Source of the DNA: an uncultured Eubacteriales bacterium
GTDB lineage: Bacteria > Bacillota > Clostridia > Oscillospirales > Oscillospiraceae
Direction: 5' to 3'
Length of the DNA stretch: 64,000 nt
NCBI GenBank assembly: GCA_900549475.1
Contig: UROF01000001.1
Span: 1-64,000, forward strand
How positions within the stretch are numbered: the first letter of the stretch is position 1; the number at the start of each line of letters is the position of its first letter. This document shows positions 25,872-33,834 of the stretch, one piece after another. A program made the translations under genes and the position numbers. Under the pieces are notes generated by a model. That model searched no databases and was not told the origin of the DNA. It saw only the letters and a list, made by a program, of their open reading frames with translations.

Positions 25872-26444
25872 TCAGGCCTCCCGGCCCAGGGCAAATGCCT
25901 TCTTGTTCATGTCCAGGAACTTGGCGGGCACGCTCTTTTCAATGGCGGCCATCCACTCCTCGTCGGTGAAGTCGAACCACTTGGCGAGACGTCCCATAAG
26001 CACCAGGTTCACTGCTTTGGCGGACCCGGCTTCCTCCGCCAGAGAGAGGGCATCGATGGCGTCCACATCCATGCCGGCGGCGGTCATTTTCTCCACCAGA
26101 CCCTGGGGATACTCCGCCGCGCCGGTGATGACGGGCATGGGGTTCACCTGCTGGGTGTTGGTGATGATCTTTCCGCCGGGCTTCAGATACTCCGTCCAAC
26201 GGGCGGCCTCCAGCAGTTCAAAGGAGAGAATGATGTCTGCCTGGCCCTTGTCAATGATGGGGGAGTAGACTTTGTCTCCGTAGCGTACGTAGGTGACCAC
26301 GCTGCCGCCGCGCTGACTCATGCCGTGGACCTCGCTGACTTTTACGTCGTAGCCCTTGCTCAGAAGCAGACGGCCCAGCAGCTTGCTGGCCAGAAGGGTA
26401 CCCTGGCCGCCTACGCCGACGATCATGATGTTCTTTGTTTCCAT
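25872..26444 (-). CDS. iorB: Indolepyruvate:ferredoxin oxidoreductase, beta subunit
   Basis: 190-aa gamma-domain-type subunit (IMIVGVGGQGTLLASKLLG, SEVHGMSQRGGSV) of the 2-oxoacid:ferredoxin oxidoreductase family. With IorA it reversibly converts arylpyruvate + CoA + oxidised ferredoxin into arylacetyl-CoA + CO2. Start at ATG 26444 (AGGAGG ten bases before), five bases after the iorA stop; upstream open sequence belongs to iorA. A short hairpin (25856-25875) lies in the convergent gap with the antiporter. Confidence 0.93.
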   Translation of the reverse strand: METKNIMIVGVGGQGTLLASKLLGRLLLSKGYDVKVSEVHGMSQRGGSVVTYVRYGDKVYSPIIDKGQADIILSFELLEAARWTEYLKPGGKIITNTQQVNPMPVITGAAEYPQGLVEKMTAAGMDVDAIDALSLAEEAGSAKAVNLVLMGRLAKWFDFTDEEWMAAIEKSVPAKFLDMNKKAFALGREA

Positions 26445-26449
26445 ATCTA

Positions 26450-28192
26450 TCAGGCCTCCTTGCCGGTTTCCAGGGCGTCGAATTTGCACAGCTGCTGGCA
26501 TACGCCGCAGCCTACGCACAGGGTGTTGTCGATCTTGGCCTTGCCATCCACGATGGAGATGGCGGGGCAGCCGATCCGCATGCAGGACTTGCAGCCCACA
26601 CACTTGTCGCTGTTGGCAATCAGGGGTGCCTTGTGCTTGACGTATTTAAGGAGAGCGCAGGGCCGGCGGGAGATGATGACGGAGGGCTCATTGGCTGCCA
26701 GCTCCTCCTTTACCGCCTGGTCGCACTCTGCCAGGTTGTAGGGATCTACCACCCGAACCCGGTTGATTCCGACGCTGCGGCACAGGCTCTCCAGATCGAT
26801 CTTGGTGCAGGGATCGCCTTTGAGATTGAAGCCGGTGGTAGGGTTCTGCTGGTGGCCGGTCATGCCGGTGATGGAGTTGTCCAGGATGATGACCGTGGAG
26901 TTGGACTCATTGTAGGCGATGTTGATAAGGCCGGTAACGCCGGAGTGCATGAAGGTGGAGTCGCCGATCACGGCCACGGACTTACCCTCGGTGGCGCCGC
27001 CGCTGGCTTTGTTGAAGCCATGGAGTCCGGAGACAGAGGCACCCATGCAGATAGTGGTATCAATAGCTGCCAGCGGAGCCACAGCGCCCAGAGTATAGCA
27101 GCCGATGTCGCCCAGAACGGTGAGTTTGTTTTTGGCCAGGGTGTAGAAGAGGCCGCGGTGGGGGCAGCCGGCGCACATGACCGGGGGCCGGGGAGGAATA
27201 TTTTCCTGGAGAGCAGTGCCCTTCTCATAGGTGATTCCCAGCTTCTCCGCCACGATGTTCTGATTGAGCTCGTCGATGCAGGAGAAGGTGTCTTTGCCCA
27301 TGGGGGAGAGCCCCAGGTTCCGGCAGTGGGCCTCGATGAAGCCATCCAGCTCCTCGACCACCACCAGCTGCTCCACACCGGCAGCAAAATCCTTGATGAG
27401 CTTTTCCGGCATAGGCCAGATCATACCGAGCTTCAGCACCGGGAAGCGGTCACCGCAGACCTCTTTGACGTACTGGTAGCTGGTGGAGGAAGTGATGATA
27501 CCGATCTTGTGGTCGGAGCCCTCCTCTACCCGGTTGAGGGGAGAAGTCTCTGCATAGGCGATGAGAGCGTTGGTGCGCTCCTCTACGATAGGATGGCGGC
27601 GCTTGGCATTGCCGGGCATCATGATGTACTTGGGGCCATTCTTCTCATAGGGCTTTTCCGGTGCTTCCACCCGCTCACCGGGCTCCACCACGCTCTGGGA
27701 GTGGGCCACACGGGTGCACATCTTCAGCAGTACCGGGGTGTCGAACTTCTCGGAGAGCTCATAGGCCAGCTTGGCAAATTCCAGACCCTCGGCGGAGTCG
27801 GCTGGCTCCAGCATGGGGATCTTGGCGGCCATGGCGTAGTGGCGGGAGTCCTGCTCGTTCTGGGAGCTGTGCATGCCCGCATCATCGGCCACGGCAATGA
27901 TCATGCCGGCATTGACGCCGGTATAGGAGATGGTAAAGAGCGGGTCGGCGGCCACGTTCAATCCCACGTGCTTCATGCCGCAGAAGCTACGCTTGCCTGC
28001 CAGGCATGCGCCGAAAGCCGCCTCCATCGCCACTTTCTCATTGGGGGCCCATTCGGCGTAGATCTCCGGGTACTTTGCGGCACACTCGGTGATCTCCGTG
28101 CTGGGGGTGCCGGGATAGCTGGAGACGAAGGAGCAGCCGGCCTCGTAAAGGCCTCTGGCAACAGCCTCGTTGCCAAGCATCAGGGTTTTCAT
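26450..28192 (-). CDS. iorA: Indolepyruvate:ferredoxin oxidoreductase, alpha subunit
   Basis: 580-aa thiamine-diphosphate enzyme. The N-terminal pyrimidine-binding domain has SYPGTPSTEI; the C-terminal half has the TPP/Mg motif GDSTFMHSGVTGLINIAYN and DNSITGMTGHQQNP. The tail holds two 4Fe-4S motifs, CVGCKSCMRIGCP and CVGCGVCQQLC. It is led by a T-box whose specifier reads Phe, which points to aromatic amino acid supply and argues for the reductive carboxylation direction. First gene of the iorAB operon. Confidence 0.95.
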   Translation of the reverse strand: MKTLMLGNEAVARGLYEAGCSFVSSYPGTPSTEITECAAKYPEIYAEWAPNEKVAMEAAFGACLAGKRSFCGMKHVGLNVAADPLFTISYTGVNAGMIIAVADDAGMHSSQNEQDSRHYAMAAKIPMLEPADSAEGLEFAKLAYELSEKFDTPVLLKMCTRVAHSQSVVEPGERVEAPEKPYEKNGPKYIMMPGNAKRRHPIVEERTNALIAYAETSPLNRVEEGSDHKIGIITSSTSYQYVKEVCGDRFPVLKLGMIWPMPEKLIKDFAAGVEQLVVVEELDGFIEAHCRNLGLSPMGKDTFSCIDELNQNIVAEKLGITYEKGTALQENIPPRPPVMCAGCPHRGLFYTLAKNKLTVLGDIGCYTLGAVAPLAAIDTTICMGASVSGLHGFNKASGGATEGKSVAVIGDSTFMHSGVTGLINIAYNESNSTVIILDNSITGMTGHQQNPTTGFNLKGDPCTKIDLESLCRSVGINRVRVVDPYNLAECDQAVKEELAANEPSVIISRRPCALLKYVKHKAPLIANSDKCVGCKSCMRIGCPAISIVDGKAKIDNTLCVGCGVCQQLCKFDALETGKEA

Positions 28193-28261
28193 AGGGTATC
28201 CTCCTTACATCCGTGCCGCCGGAAGGCGGCAATGATTTCTTTCTTGAAGCTTTCCAGGAAC

Positions 28262-28535
28262 AAAAAAACCGTCCTCTGCAAAATCCATTTGCAGAGGACG
28301 GGGAATTTCCCGTGGTACCACCTCAATTTACCGCTTGCGCGGCCTCATGGGATACGAACATATCCCTGGCGCTGTATCGGGCGCCGCCCGTCACTGCTTA
28401 CTGTTGGTTCGGCAGGCCGCTCGGGAAGGAATTCACGGGCCTTGCTTCTCCTGCCTCGCACCGCCCGGCAGGTCTCTGAAGGGAGCAATTTGGCACGCTA
28501 CTTGGTTCCGTCATCGCGTTTCAGGTATCCACAAT
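28262..28535 (-). ncRNA. T-box leader, predicted Phe (TTC), for iorAB
   Basis: Minus-strand leader with all T-box landmarks: GATGACGGAA and AGTAG in stem I, AGAGA...GGTGCGAG distal loop, specifier loop GAA-TTC-CTTCCC (specifier codon 28429-28431), the T-box core GAGGTGGTACCACGG (28310-28324), and a terminator stem CCGTCCTCTGC...GCAGAGGACGG (28269-28301) followed by seven T. TTC is the Phe codon. Uncharged tRNA-Phe should promote read-through into iorA. The specifier position is inferred by alignment with the second T-box in this window. Confidence 0.85.
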
Positions 28536-28541
28536 GGAATC

Positions 28542-28570
28542 ACTTTATCACTTTTATCCGCTGCCGTCAA
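28542..28570 (-). promoter_or_regulatory. Sigma-A promoter of iorAB T-box transcript
   Basis: Minus strand TTGACG (28565-28570), 17 bp, TAAAGT (28542-28547). It sits 11 bp past the symporter stop, so iorAB has its own start. Confidence 0.65.
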
Positions 28571-28580
28571 TGGGTAATTC

Positions 28581-30164
28581 TTATTTTTTCTTACTGCCGG
28601 TCCGCTGCCGCCGCTCCGGATTACCAATGGAATCCTTTACGGTGACAGTGATAGTCCGCTCATAGCAGGCAAAAATATCGTCTATGTGGCCCTGCTCCGG
28701 AGCCCTGGTGAAAAGGCTCACCACCGGTACGATCACCAGCCCCGCCAGCATACAGAAGGCGCCTGCATTGATAGGGGAGACCAGGATAGAGGGGAAGTAT
28801 TTGCCCACAAAGATGTTGGCCAGCATCACCACCGTGGAGAACAGGAAGCTGGTCCAGCAGGCGGCCTTGGTGGTGCGCTTCCAGTACAGACCATAGAGGA
28901 AGGGGGCCAGGAAGGCACCGGCCAGAGCGCCCCAGCTGACGCCCATGAGTTGGGCGATGAAGGTGACATTGGAGCGGTACTGGATGATAGCCAGTACTAC
29001 AGAGATGGCGATAAACACCACCACCAGACTGCGGATCCAGCGGACCTGCCGCTTTTCATCCATGTCTTTGATGAAATTATCCTTGATGAAATCCAGGGTC
29101 AGGGTGGAGCTGGAAGCCAGCACCAGGGAGGAGAGGGTAGACATGGAGGCGGAGAGCACCAGGATCACCACCACAGCAATCAGAAAAGAGGAGAGGCCGG
29201 AGAGCATGGTGGGAATGATGGCGTCATAGCCCTCCGCAGCTACATCCACCTGGTCGCCAAAGAGTCGGCCGAAGCCTCCCAGGAAGTAGCAGCCTCCCGC
29301 CACGATGGCAGCAAAGAGGGTGGAGATCACCATGCCGGTGTTGATGGCTTTTTCGCTCTTGATGGCGTAGAACTTCTGGACCATCTGGGGGAGACCCCAG
29401 GTTCCAAGGCTGGTGAGGAGCACCACGCCCAGAAGTCCTGCCGGGTCAGGCCCAAAGAAAGAGGCAAACACGCCGGGAGCACTGGAGACACTGGGATCTT
29501 CCACCCGGGCCAGTCCCTCCAGAGCGGCCATGAATCCGCCCTGGCTTTCCAGTACGGCCCAGATCACTGCGATAATGCCGACGATCATGATGATGCCCTG
29601 GATGAAGTCGTTGATAGCGGTAGCCATGTAGCCGCCGGCAATGACGTATACGCCGGTGAGCACCGCCATCACCACCACGCACACGGCGTAGTCGATATCA
29701 AAAGCCATGGCAAAGAGGCGGGAGAGGCCGTTGTAGAGAGAGGCGGTGTAGGGGATGAGGAAAATGAAGATGATCACGGAAGCGATCAGCTTCAGGGACC
29801 GGCTCTCAAAGCGCTTGCCGAAGAATTCCGGCATGGTAGCGCTGTCCAGGTGCTGGGTCATGACCCGGGTCCGGCGGCCCAGCACTGCCCAGGCCAAAAG
29901 GGAGCCCAACAGGGCGTTGCCGATGCCGGCCCAGGTAGCGGCGATGCCGTACTTCCAGCCGAACTGACCCGCATAGCCCACAAAGACCACGGCGGAAAAA
30001 TAGCTGGTGCCATAGGCAAAAGCGGTGAGCCAGGGGCCCACGGACCGCCCGCCCAGGACGAAACCGCTGACGTCAGCGGTGTGGCGGCGGCAGTAAATGC
30101 CGATGCCCACCATGACGCCGAAGAAAATCACCAGCATCGTCAGTTTGATCGTCATATCACTCAT
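28581..30164 (-). CDS. Sodium:solute symporter (SSS family), probable aryl-acid uptake
   Basis: 527-aa polytopic protein with about 13 hydrophobic segments and SSS signatures (FVLGGRSVGPWLTAFAYGTSYFSAV, GGYMATAINDFIQG). Sodium symporters of this family carry sugars, pantothenate, proline or short organic acids. Being cotranscribed with an acyl-CoA ligase under a Tyr-type T-box, import of an aryl acid such as 4-hydroxyphenylacetate is my inference, not something the sequence proves. A polar C-terminal tail ends in Lys-rich residues. GGAG lies eight bases before ATG 30164. Confidence 0.85.
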   Translation of the reverse strand: MSDMTIKLTMLVIFFGVMVGIGIYCRRHTADVSGFVLGGRSVGPWLTAFAYGTSYFSAVVFVGYAGQFGWKYGIAATWAGIGNALLGSLLAWAVLGRRTRVMTQHLDSATMPEFFGKRFESRSLKLIASVIIFIFLIPYTASLYNGLSRLFAMAFDIDYAVCVVVMAVLTGVYVIAGGYMATAINDFIQGIIMIVGIIAVIWAVLESQGGFMAALEGLARVEDPSVSSAPGVFASFFGPDPAGLLGVVLLTSLGTWGLPQMVQKFYAIKSEKAINTGMVISTLFAAIVAGGCYFLGGFGRLFGDQVDVAAEGYDAIIPTMLSGLSSFLIAVVVILVLSASMSTLSSLVLASSSTLTLDFIKDNFIKDMDEKRQVRWIRSLVVVFIAISVVLAIIQYRSNVTFIAQLMGVSWGALAGAFLAPFLYGLYWKRTTKAACWTSFLFSTVVMLANIFVGKYFPSILVSPINAGAFCMLAGLVIVPVVSLFTRAPEQGHIDDIFACYERTITVTVKDSIGNPERRQRTGSKKK

Positions 30165-30221
30165 GGGAAAGACTCCTTACTTGTAGAATCGAAATAGCAT
30201 AGCAGGGGAGCAGCAGTGAAT

Positions 30222-31859
30222 TCAGCCGCTGATCTGGGCCTCCACCAGACGGCCGTGGCAGTATTTCTCCCGCAGTACCGGCTTTTCGATCTTGCCGGTG
30301 GGATTGCGGGGTACTTTGTCAAAGATGACCTTCCGGGGCCGCTTGTACCGGGGCAGCTCCTTGCAGAACTGGTTGATCTCCTCCTCGGTGCAGGTGACGT
30401 CTTCCTTGACCTCGATAATGGCCGCGGCGATCTCGCCCAACCGGGGATCGGGCAGGCCGATGACAGCCACATCCTTGATCTTGTCGCATTTGCGCAGGAA
30501 GTCCTCAATCTGTACGGGATAGAGGTTCTCGCCGCCGGAGATGACCACATCCTTCTTCCGGTCTACCAGATAGATGAAGCCGTCTTCATCCATCCGGGCC
30601 ATATCGCCGGTGTAGAGCCAGCCATTCTTCAGAATTTCAGCGGTGGCCTCGGGGTTCTTATAGTAGCAGAGCATGACGCCGGGGCCGTTGACGATAAGCT
30701 CGCCGATGTTGCCCTGAGCCACATCCTGGCCCTTGTCGTTGACGATCCTGGCCTGCCAGAGGTAGCCGGGCTTGCCGATAGCGCCCACCTTGTGGATGTT
30801 TTCCACGCCAAGATGGACGCAGCCCGGCCCCAGGGATTCGCTGAGGCCGTAGTTGGTGTCATAGGCGTGGTGGGGGAAGATCTTCTGCCAACGGTGGATC
30901 AGGCTGGGAGGTACCGGCTGGGCGCCGATGTGCATCAGCCGCCACTGGTCCAGCAGGTAGCTGTCAAGGTCCACCCGGCCCGCGTCAATGGCGTCCAGCA
31001 GGTCCTGGGCCCAGGGTACCAGCAGCCATACAATGGTACACTTCTCCTCGGTGATAGCCCGGAGAATCCACTCCGGCTTTACGCCGCGAAGCAGCACCGC
31101 CTTGCTGCCGGAGATGAGGCTGCCGAACCAGTGCATCTTGGCGCCGGTATGGTAGAGAGGTGGGATGCACAGGAACACGTCATCCCGGGTCTGGCCGTGG
31201 TGCTTCTGCTCAGTGCGGCAGGAGTTGATAAGAGCGCAGTGGTTGTGGAGAATGGCCTTGGGGAAGCCGGTGGTGCCGGAGGAGAAGTAAATGGCGGCGT
31301 AGTCTGTTTCTTCCAGGGCTACCGGGGGAGCGCTGGAGGAGCAGTAACCCATGAGCTTGCAGCAGTCCTCCGCATAGGCAGGCTTGCTGCGGCCTACGAA
31401 GAACATCTGCTTTACCTGGGAAAGACTGTCGACGATGGGGTCCAGCCGGCCCACGAACTCAGGACCGAACACCAGAACCTCCACATCAGCCAGCTCCAGG
31501 CAGTACTTGATCTCATCGCTGGAGTAACGGAAGTTCAGCGGAACTGCCACGCAGCCGGCCTTGAGGATACCAAAGTAGATGGGCAGCCACTCCAGGCAGT
31601 TCATAAGAAGGATACCTACCTTGGTGCCCCGCTCCAGACTGCGGCTGAGGAGCAGATTGGCAAAGCGGTTGGCCCGGCGGTCAAAATCCTTCCAGGACAG
31701 CTCTCTGCGGTAGGGAGCGTCGGGAAGGGCTTGTTCGATCAGGCTGGCTTCACGCCAGGTGATGGCCTTGTCCCGTTCCTCCGAGGGGTTGATCTCTACC
31801 AGGGCGGTGTCAGAGCCGTAGAGCCTGGCGTTTCGTTCCAGTAGTTCCGTGATGACCAT
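30222..31859 (-). CDS. AMP-forming acyl/aryl-CoA ligase (ANL superfamily)
   Basis: 545-aa adenylate-forming enzyme: P-loop-like SSGTTGFPKA, YGLSESLGPG, YTGDMARMDEDGF, and the catalytic Lys region RNPTGKIEKPVLR. It activates a carboxylic acid to a CoA thioester. Start at ATG 31859, nine bases after AGGAGG; an ATG three codons earlier touches the ribosome site. It is the first gene behind the Tyr T-box and precedes the symporter, so an aromatic acid (4-hydroxyphenylacetate or similar) is the probable substrate. Confidence 0.85.
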   Translation of the reverse strand: MVITELLERNARLYGSDTALVEINPSEERDKAITWREASLIEQALPDAPYRRELSWKDFDRRANRFANLLLSRSLERGTKVGILLMNCLEWLPIYFGILKAGCVAVPLNFRYSSDEIKYCLELADVEVLVFGPEFVGRLDPIVDSLSQVKQMFFVGRSKPAYAEDCCKLMGYCSSSAPPVALEETDYAAIYFSSGTTGFPKAILHNHCALINSCRTEQKHHGQTRDDVFLCIPPLYHTGAKMHWFGSLISGSKAVLLRGVKPEWILRAITEEKCTIVWLLVPWAQDLLDAIDAGRVDLDSYLLDQWRLMHIGAQPVPPSLIHRWQKIFPHHAYDTNYGLSESLGPGCVHLGVENIHKVGAIGKPGYLWQARIVNDKGQDVAQGNIGELIVNGPGVMLCYYKNPEATAEILKNGWLYTGDMARMDEDGFIYLVDRKKDVVISGGENLYPVQIEDFLRKCDKIKDVAVIGLPDPRLGEIAAAIIEVKEDVTCTEEEINQFCKELPRYKRPRKVIFDKVPRNPTGKIEKPVLREKYCHGRLVEAQISG

Positions 31860-31892
31860 GATGTACATCCTCCTGCATGTTTTGTTGGGCCA

Positions 31893-32179
31893 CAAAAAAA
31901 GTCCTCTGCGCATATGTGCGCAGAGGACGAGAATTTCCCGTGGTACCACCTCAGTTTACCGCTTTCGCGGCCTCAGGGGGCACTGACATGCCCCGGGCGC
32001 TGTATCGGGCGCTCCCGGCGGAGCCTACTGGACAGCGGGCGGTTACATCCCACCCCTGCGTTCAGTCCGCTGCTCGGAAAGGTATTCAGATCCCGGCCCC
32101 TGCCGCCTCGCACCACCCGGCAGCTCTCTGAAGGGGGGAAGAGGATCTTACTCTTTTTCCTCATCGCATTTTCTATACG
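31893..32179 (-). ncRNA. T-box leader, predicted Tyr (TAC), for ligase-symporter operon
   Basis: Same architecture as the iorAB T-box: GCGATGAGGAAA and AGTAAG, AGAGAG...GGTGCGAG, specifier loop GAA-TAC-CTTTCC (specifier 32082-32084), T-box core GAGGTGGTACCACGG (31938-31952), terminator GTCCTCTGCGCA/TGCGCAGAGGAC (31901-31928) followed by seven T. TAC is a Tyr codon. The antiterminator and terminator blocks are nearly the same as in the Phe copy, suggesting duplication followed by a change of specifier. Confidence 0.85.
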
Positions 32180-32185
32180 CGATGT

Positions 32186-32214
32186 ACTTTACCACTTTTA
32201 ACAACTAAAGTCAA
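32186..32214 (-). promoter_or_regulatory. Sigma-A promoter of Tyr T-box transcript
   Basis: Minus strand TTGACT (32209-32214), 17 bp, TAAAGT (32186-32191); the -10 is identical to that of the iorAB T-box. Confidence 0.7.
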
Positions 32215-32341
32215 GAATAATTTTGAAAAAAATAAAATACTGTCGGGATGATGCTGTTCCGGACTGCCGACCACCACAGTTTTACTGCTTTTCACTGTTT
32301 TAGGATCGTTTTGCGGGACAGTACGGCAGAAAAGTGTAGTA

Positions 32342-32749
32342 TCAGTTACTTTTTTCTACATTGGCGATTGCTGCGATCAGGTTCCGGCGGGTGACGATGC
32401 CGCACAATGCATTTCTGGCATCAACAACAGGGACAAAGTTCTGGCGGAGCGCCGCATCTACGACCACCGAAAAATCAGCCTCTATTGGCAGTGCCGGACA
32501 AAAGTCGCGTCTTAGGATGTCTTTGATATGATATGCTTCCTGATCCTTCAAATTTGTTTTGCCGGTTTTCAATACATGCTGCAGGAAATCTCCTTCTGTA
32601 ACGCTTCCTACATAGCGGCCTTCTGCGTCCAGGACTGGTATGGCGGAAAAGCGGCACCGGGTCAAAATCTCTAACCCTTGCCGAATGGTATTGTTTTCAT
32701 GTAAAACTGTAGTACAGACCTTTGGGATCATCAGCTTTGCAATATTCAT
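32342..32749 (-). CDS. Two-CBS-domain protein
   Basis: 135-aa stand-alone CBS pair (first around residues 8-65, second ~72-130; GYVGSVTEGDF-like and GIVTRRNLI motifs). Such modules bind adenosine ligands and regulate partners; the partner here is unknown. AAAGGA lies ten bases before the ATG. It stands alone between the Tyr T-box operon and the thioesterase gene. Confidence 0.8.
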   Translation of the reverse strand: MNIAKLMIPKVCTTVLHENNTIRQGLEILTRCRFSAIPVLDAEGRYVGSVTEGDFLQHVLKTGKTNLKDQEAYHIKDILRRDFCPALPIEADFSVVVDAALRQNFVPVVDARNALCGIVTRRNLIAAIANVEKSN

Positions 32750-33080
32750 AGGGGGAGGGTCCTTTCATAAAACGTTTATCTCTATCTTACAACCATCCGA
32801 GGGGCTATGTAATCGTAAATAAAACGATACATGGGGGCTATCCGAGGGCACGGCTCCTGACGATTGACCGGCCATCTGGACGTCCGCTACGAGTATATCA
32901 CATCAGGTGCAAGAATGCTATGAAGTTTTGAAGAGAAGAACGCAAAAAGAAAAGCGCCACAGGAATTCCTCCTATGACGCTTTGGAGCAGAGAAGCTTGT
33001 TTACTTGTATTTGGGCAACATCGAGCAATGCAGAAATGGTCCGGAGCATAAAAAAGTACGGCAGTTTCCCGCAGAATCTA
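32750..33080. other. Intergenic stretch, one minus-strand terminator only
   Basis: About 330 bp between the CBS gene and the thioesterase gene. It holds the thioesterase terminator at 32941-32983 and presumably the CBS promoter. I see no convincing gene. Confidence 0.5.
32941..32983 (-). terminator. Terminator of thioesterase transcript
   Basis: On the minus strand AAAGCGTCATAGGA pairs with TCCTGTGGCGCTTT, using two G-U pairs, then TCTTTTTG. It pairs fully only as minus-strand RNA. Confidence 0.7.
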
Positions 33081-33482
33081 TTACGCTCCCATGGTAAAAC
33101 CGTTTACGGTCACATAGGCCACATGGACGCCCGCATCATCGGTGATATCCACGGCGTACAGACACACGGTGCGGCCTGCCTTCAGGCAGGAGGCCTCCGC
33201 CCGCAGCTCTGTGCCCTTTGCCGGAGCAAGGAAAGTGACAGAGGCATGCTGGCTGACGGTCACCTTTTCCGTGAAACCGTTGGCGGCTACAGCAAAGGCG
33301 AAATCCGCCAGTGTAAAAATAGCGCCGCCCATAGGGGTGCCATTTGCGTTCATCAGGGCAGGCCGCAGCGGCAGAACACATACGGCGTGATTCGGCTGCG
33401 CCTCCAGGATCTTAGCCCCTACTACAGCGGTAGCAAAGCAATCACGCTGAAAACGGCTGTTCAATTCTTCCAGAGTGGGCAT
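33081..33482 (-). CDS. PaaI-like hotdog-fold thioesterase
   Basis: 133-aa hotdog thioesterase of the PaaI type, with the catalytic loop NANGTPMGGAIFTLADFAF and VTVSQHASVTFLAPAKG. PaaI enzymes hydrolyse aryl-CoA esters that stall phenylacetate pathways, which fits the two aryl-CoA ligases nearby. AAAGGAG is 12 bases before the ATG. Its own promoter (TTGCCC-17-TACAAT, 33531-33559) and terminator make it a single-gene unit. Confidence 0.85.
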   Translation of the reverse strand: MPTLEELNSRFQRDCFATAVVGAKILEAQPNHAVCVLPLRPALMNANGTPMGGAIFTLADFAFAVAANGFTEKVTVSQHASVTFLAPAKGTELRAEASCLKAGRTVCLYAVDITDDAGVHVAYVTVNGFTMGA

Positions 33483-33530
33483 CGTGCTGAGATCTCCTTT
33501 CTAGGTCCGATAGAATGATATATGGGCCAT

Positions 33531-33559
33531 ATTGTAGCATGGAAAAAAGGATAGGGCAA
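33531..33559 (-). promoter_or_regulatory. Sigma-A promoter of PaaI-like gene
   Basis: Minus strand TTGCCC (33554-33559), 17 bp, TACAAT (33531-33536). Confidence 0.55.
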
Positions 33560-33570
33560 TATACAAGAAA

Positions 33571-33603
33571 AAAGAAGTGCCGGACGGCAAAGCAGTCCGG
33601 CAC
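33571..33603 (-). terminator. Terminator downstream of ACT-MBL transcript
   Basis: GTGCCGGAC (33578-33586) pairs with GTCCGGCAC (33595-33603); the minus exit reads TTCTTTTTTCTT. Confidence 0.75.
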
Positions 33604-33666
33604 ACAGCTAATATATAATAGTTAATTTGTTGCAGCGAGTGCCTTTTGAAAGGCTGGACAGCATGA

Positions 33667-33753
33667 TCAGATCTGAAACGCCAATAGCATGGCGGCAGCC
33701 AGCACAACGGACAGCACTTCTTTGACCAGCAGGACAGAATCTTTCTTTACCAT
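33667..33753 (-). CDS. Possible 28-aa membrane peptide
   Basis: ATG 33753, preceded by GAGG eight bases away, opens a 28-codon frame: a basic start (MVKKDS) then a hydrophobic helix (VLSVVLAAAMLLAF). It lies between the ACT-MBL gene and that transcript's terminator. It is too short to be sure; conservation would decide. Confidence 0.35.
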   Translation of the reverse strand: MVKKDSVLLVKEVLSVVLAAAMLLAFQI

Positions 33754-33834
33754 AGGAAATACCTCGCTTCCCGATATGTTCTGATCTTTTGACGCAGGAA
33801 GCGGAAAAAAGGTTCCCTCTGCAGAAAAAATATT

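Noticed and set aside
26435..28645. 736-aa open frame antisense to iorA
   Set aside because: Antisense shadow running through a T-box leader; the minus strand has clear IorA motifs.
28686..30197. 503-aa open frame antisense to the symporter
   Set aside because: His/Gly/Glu-rich shadow; the minus strand encodes a normal SSS transporter.
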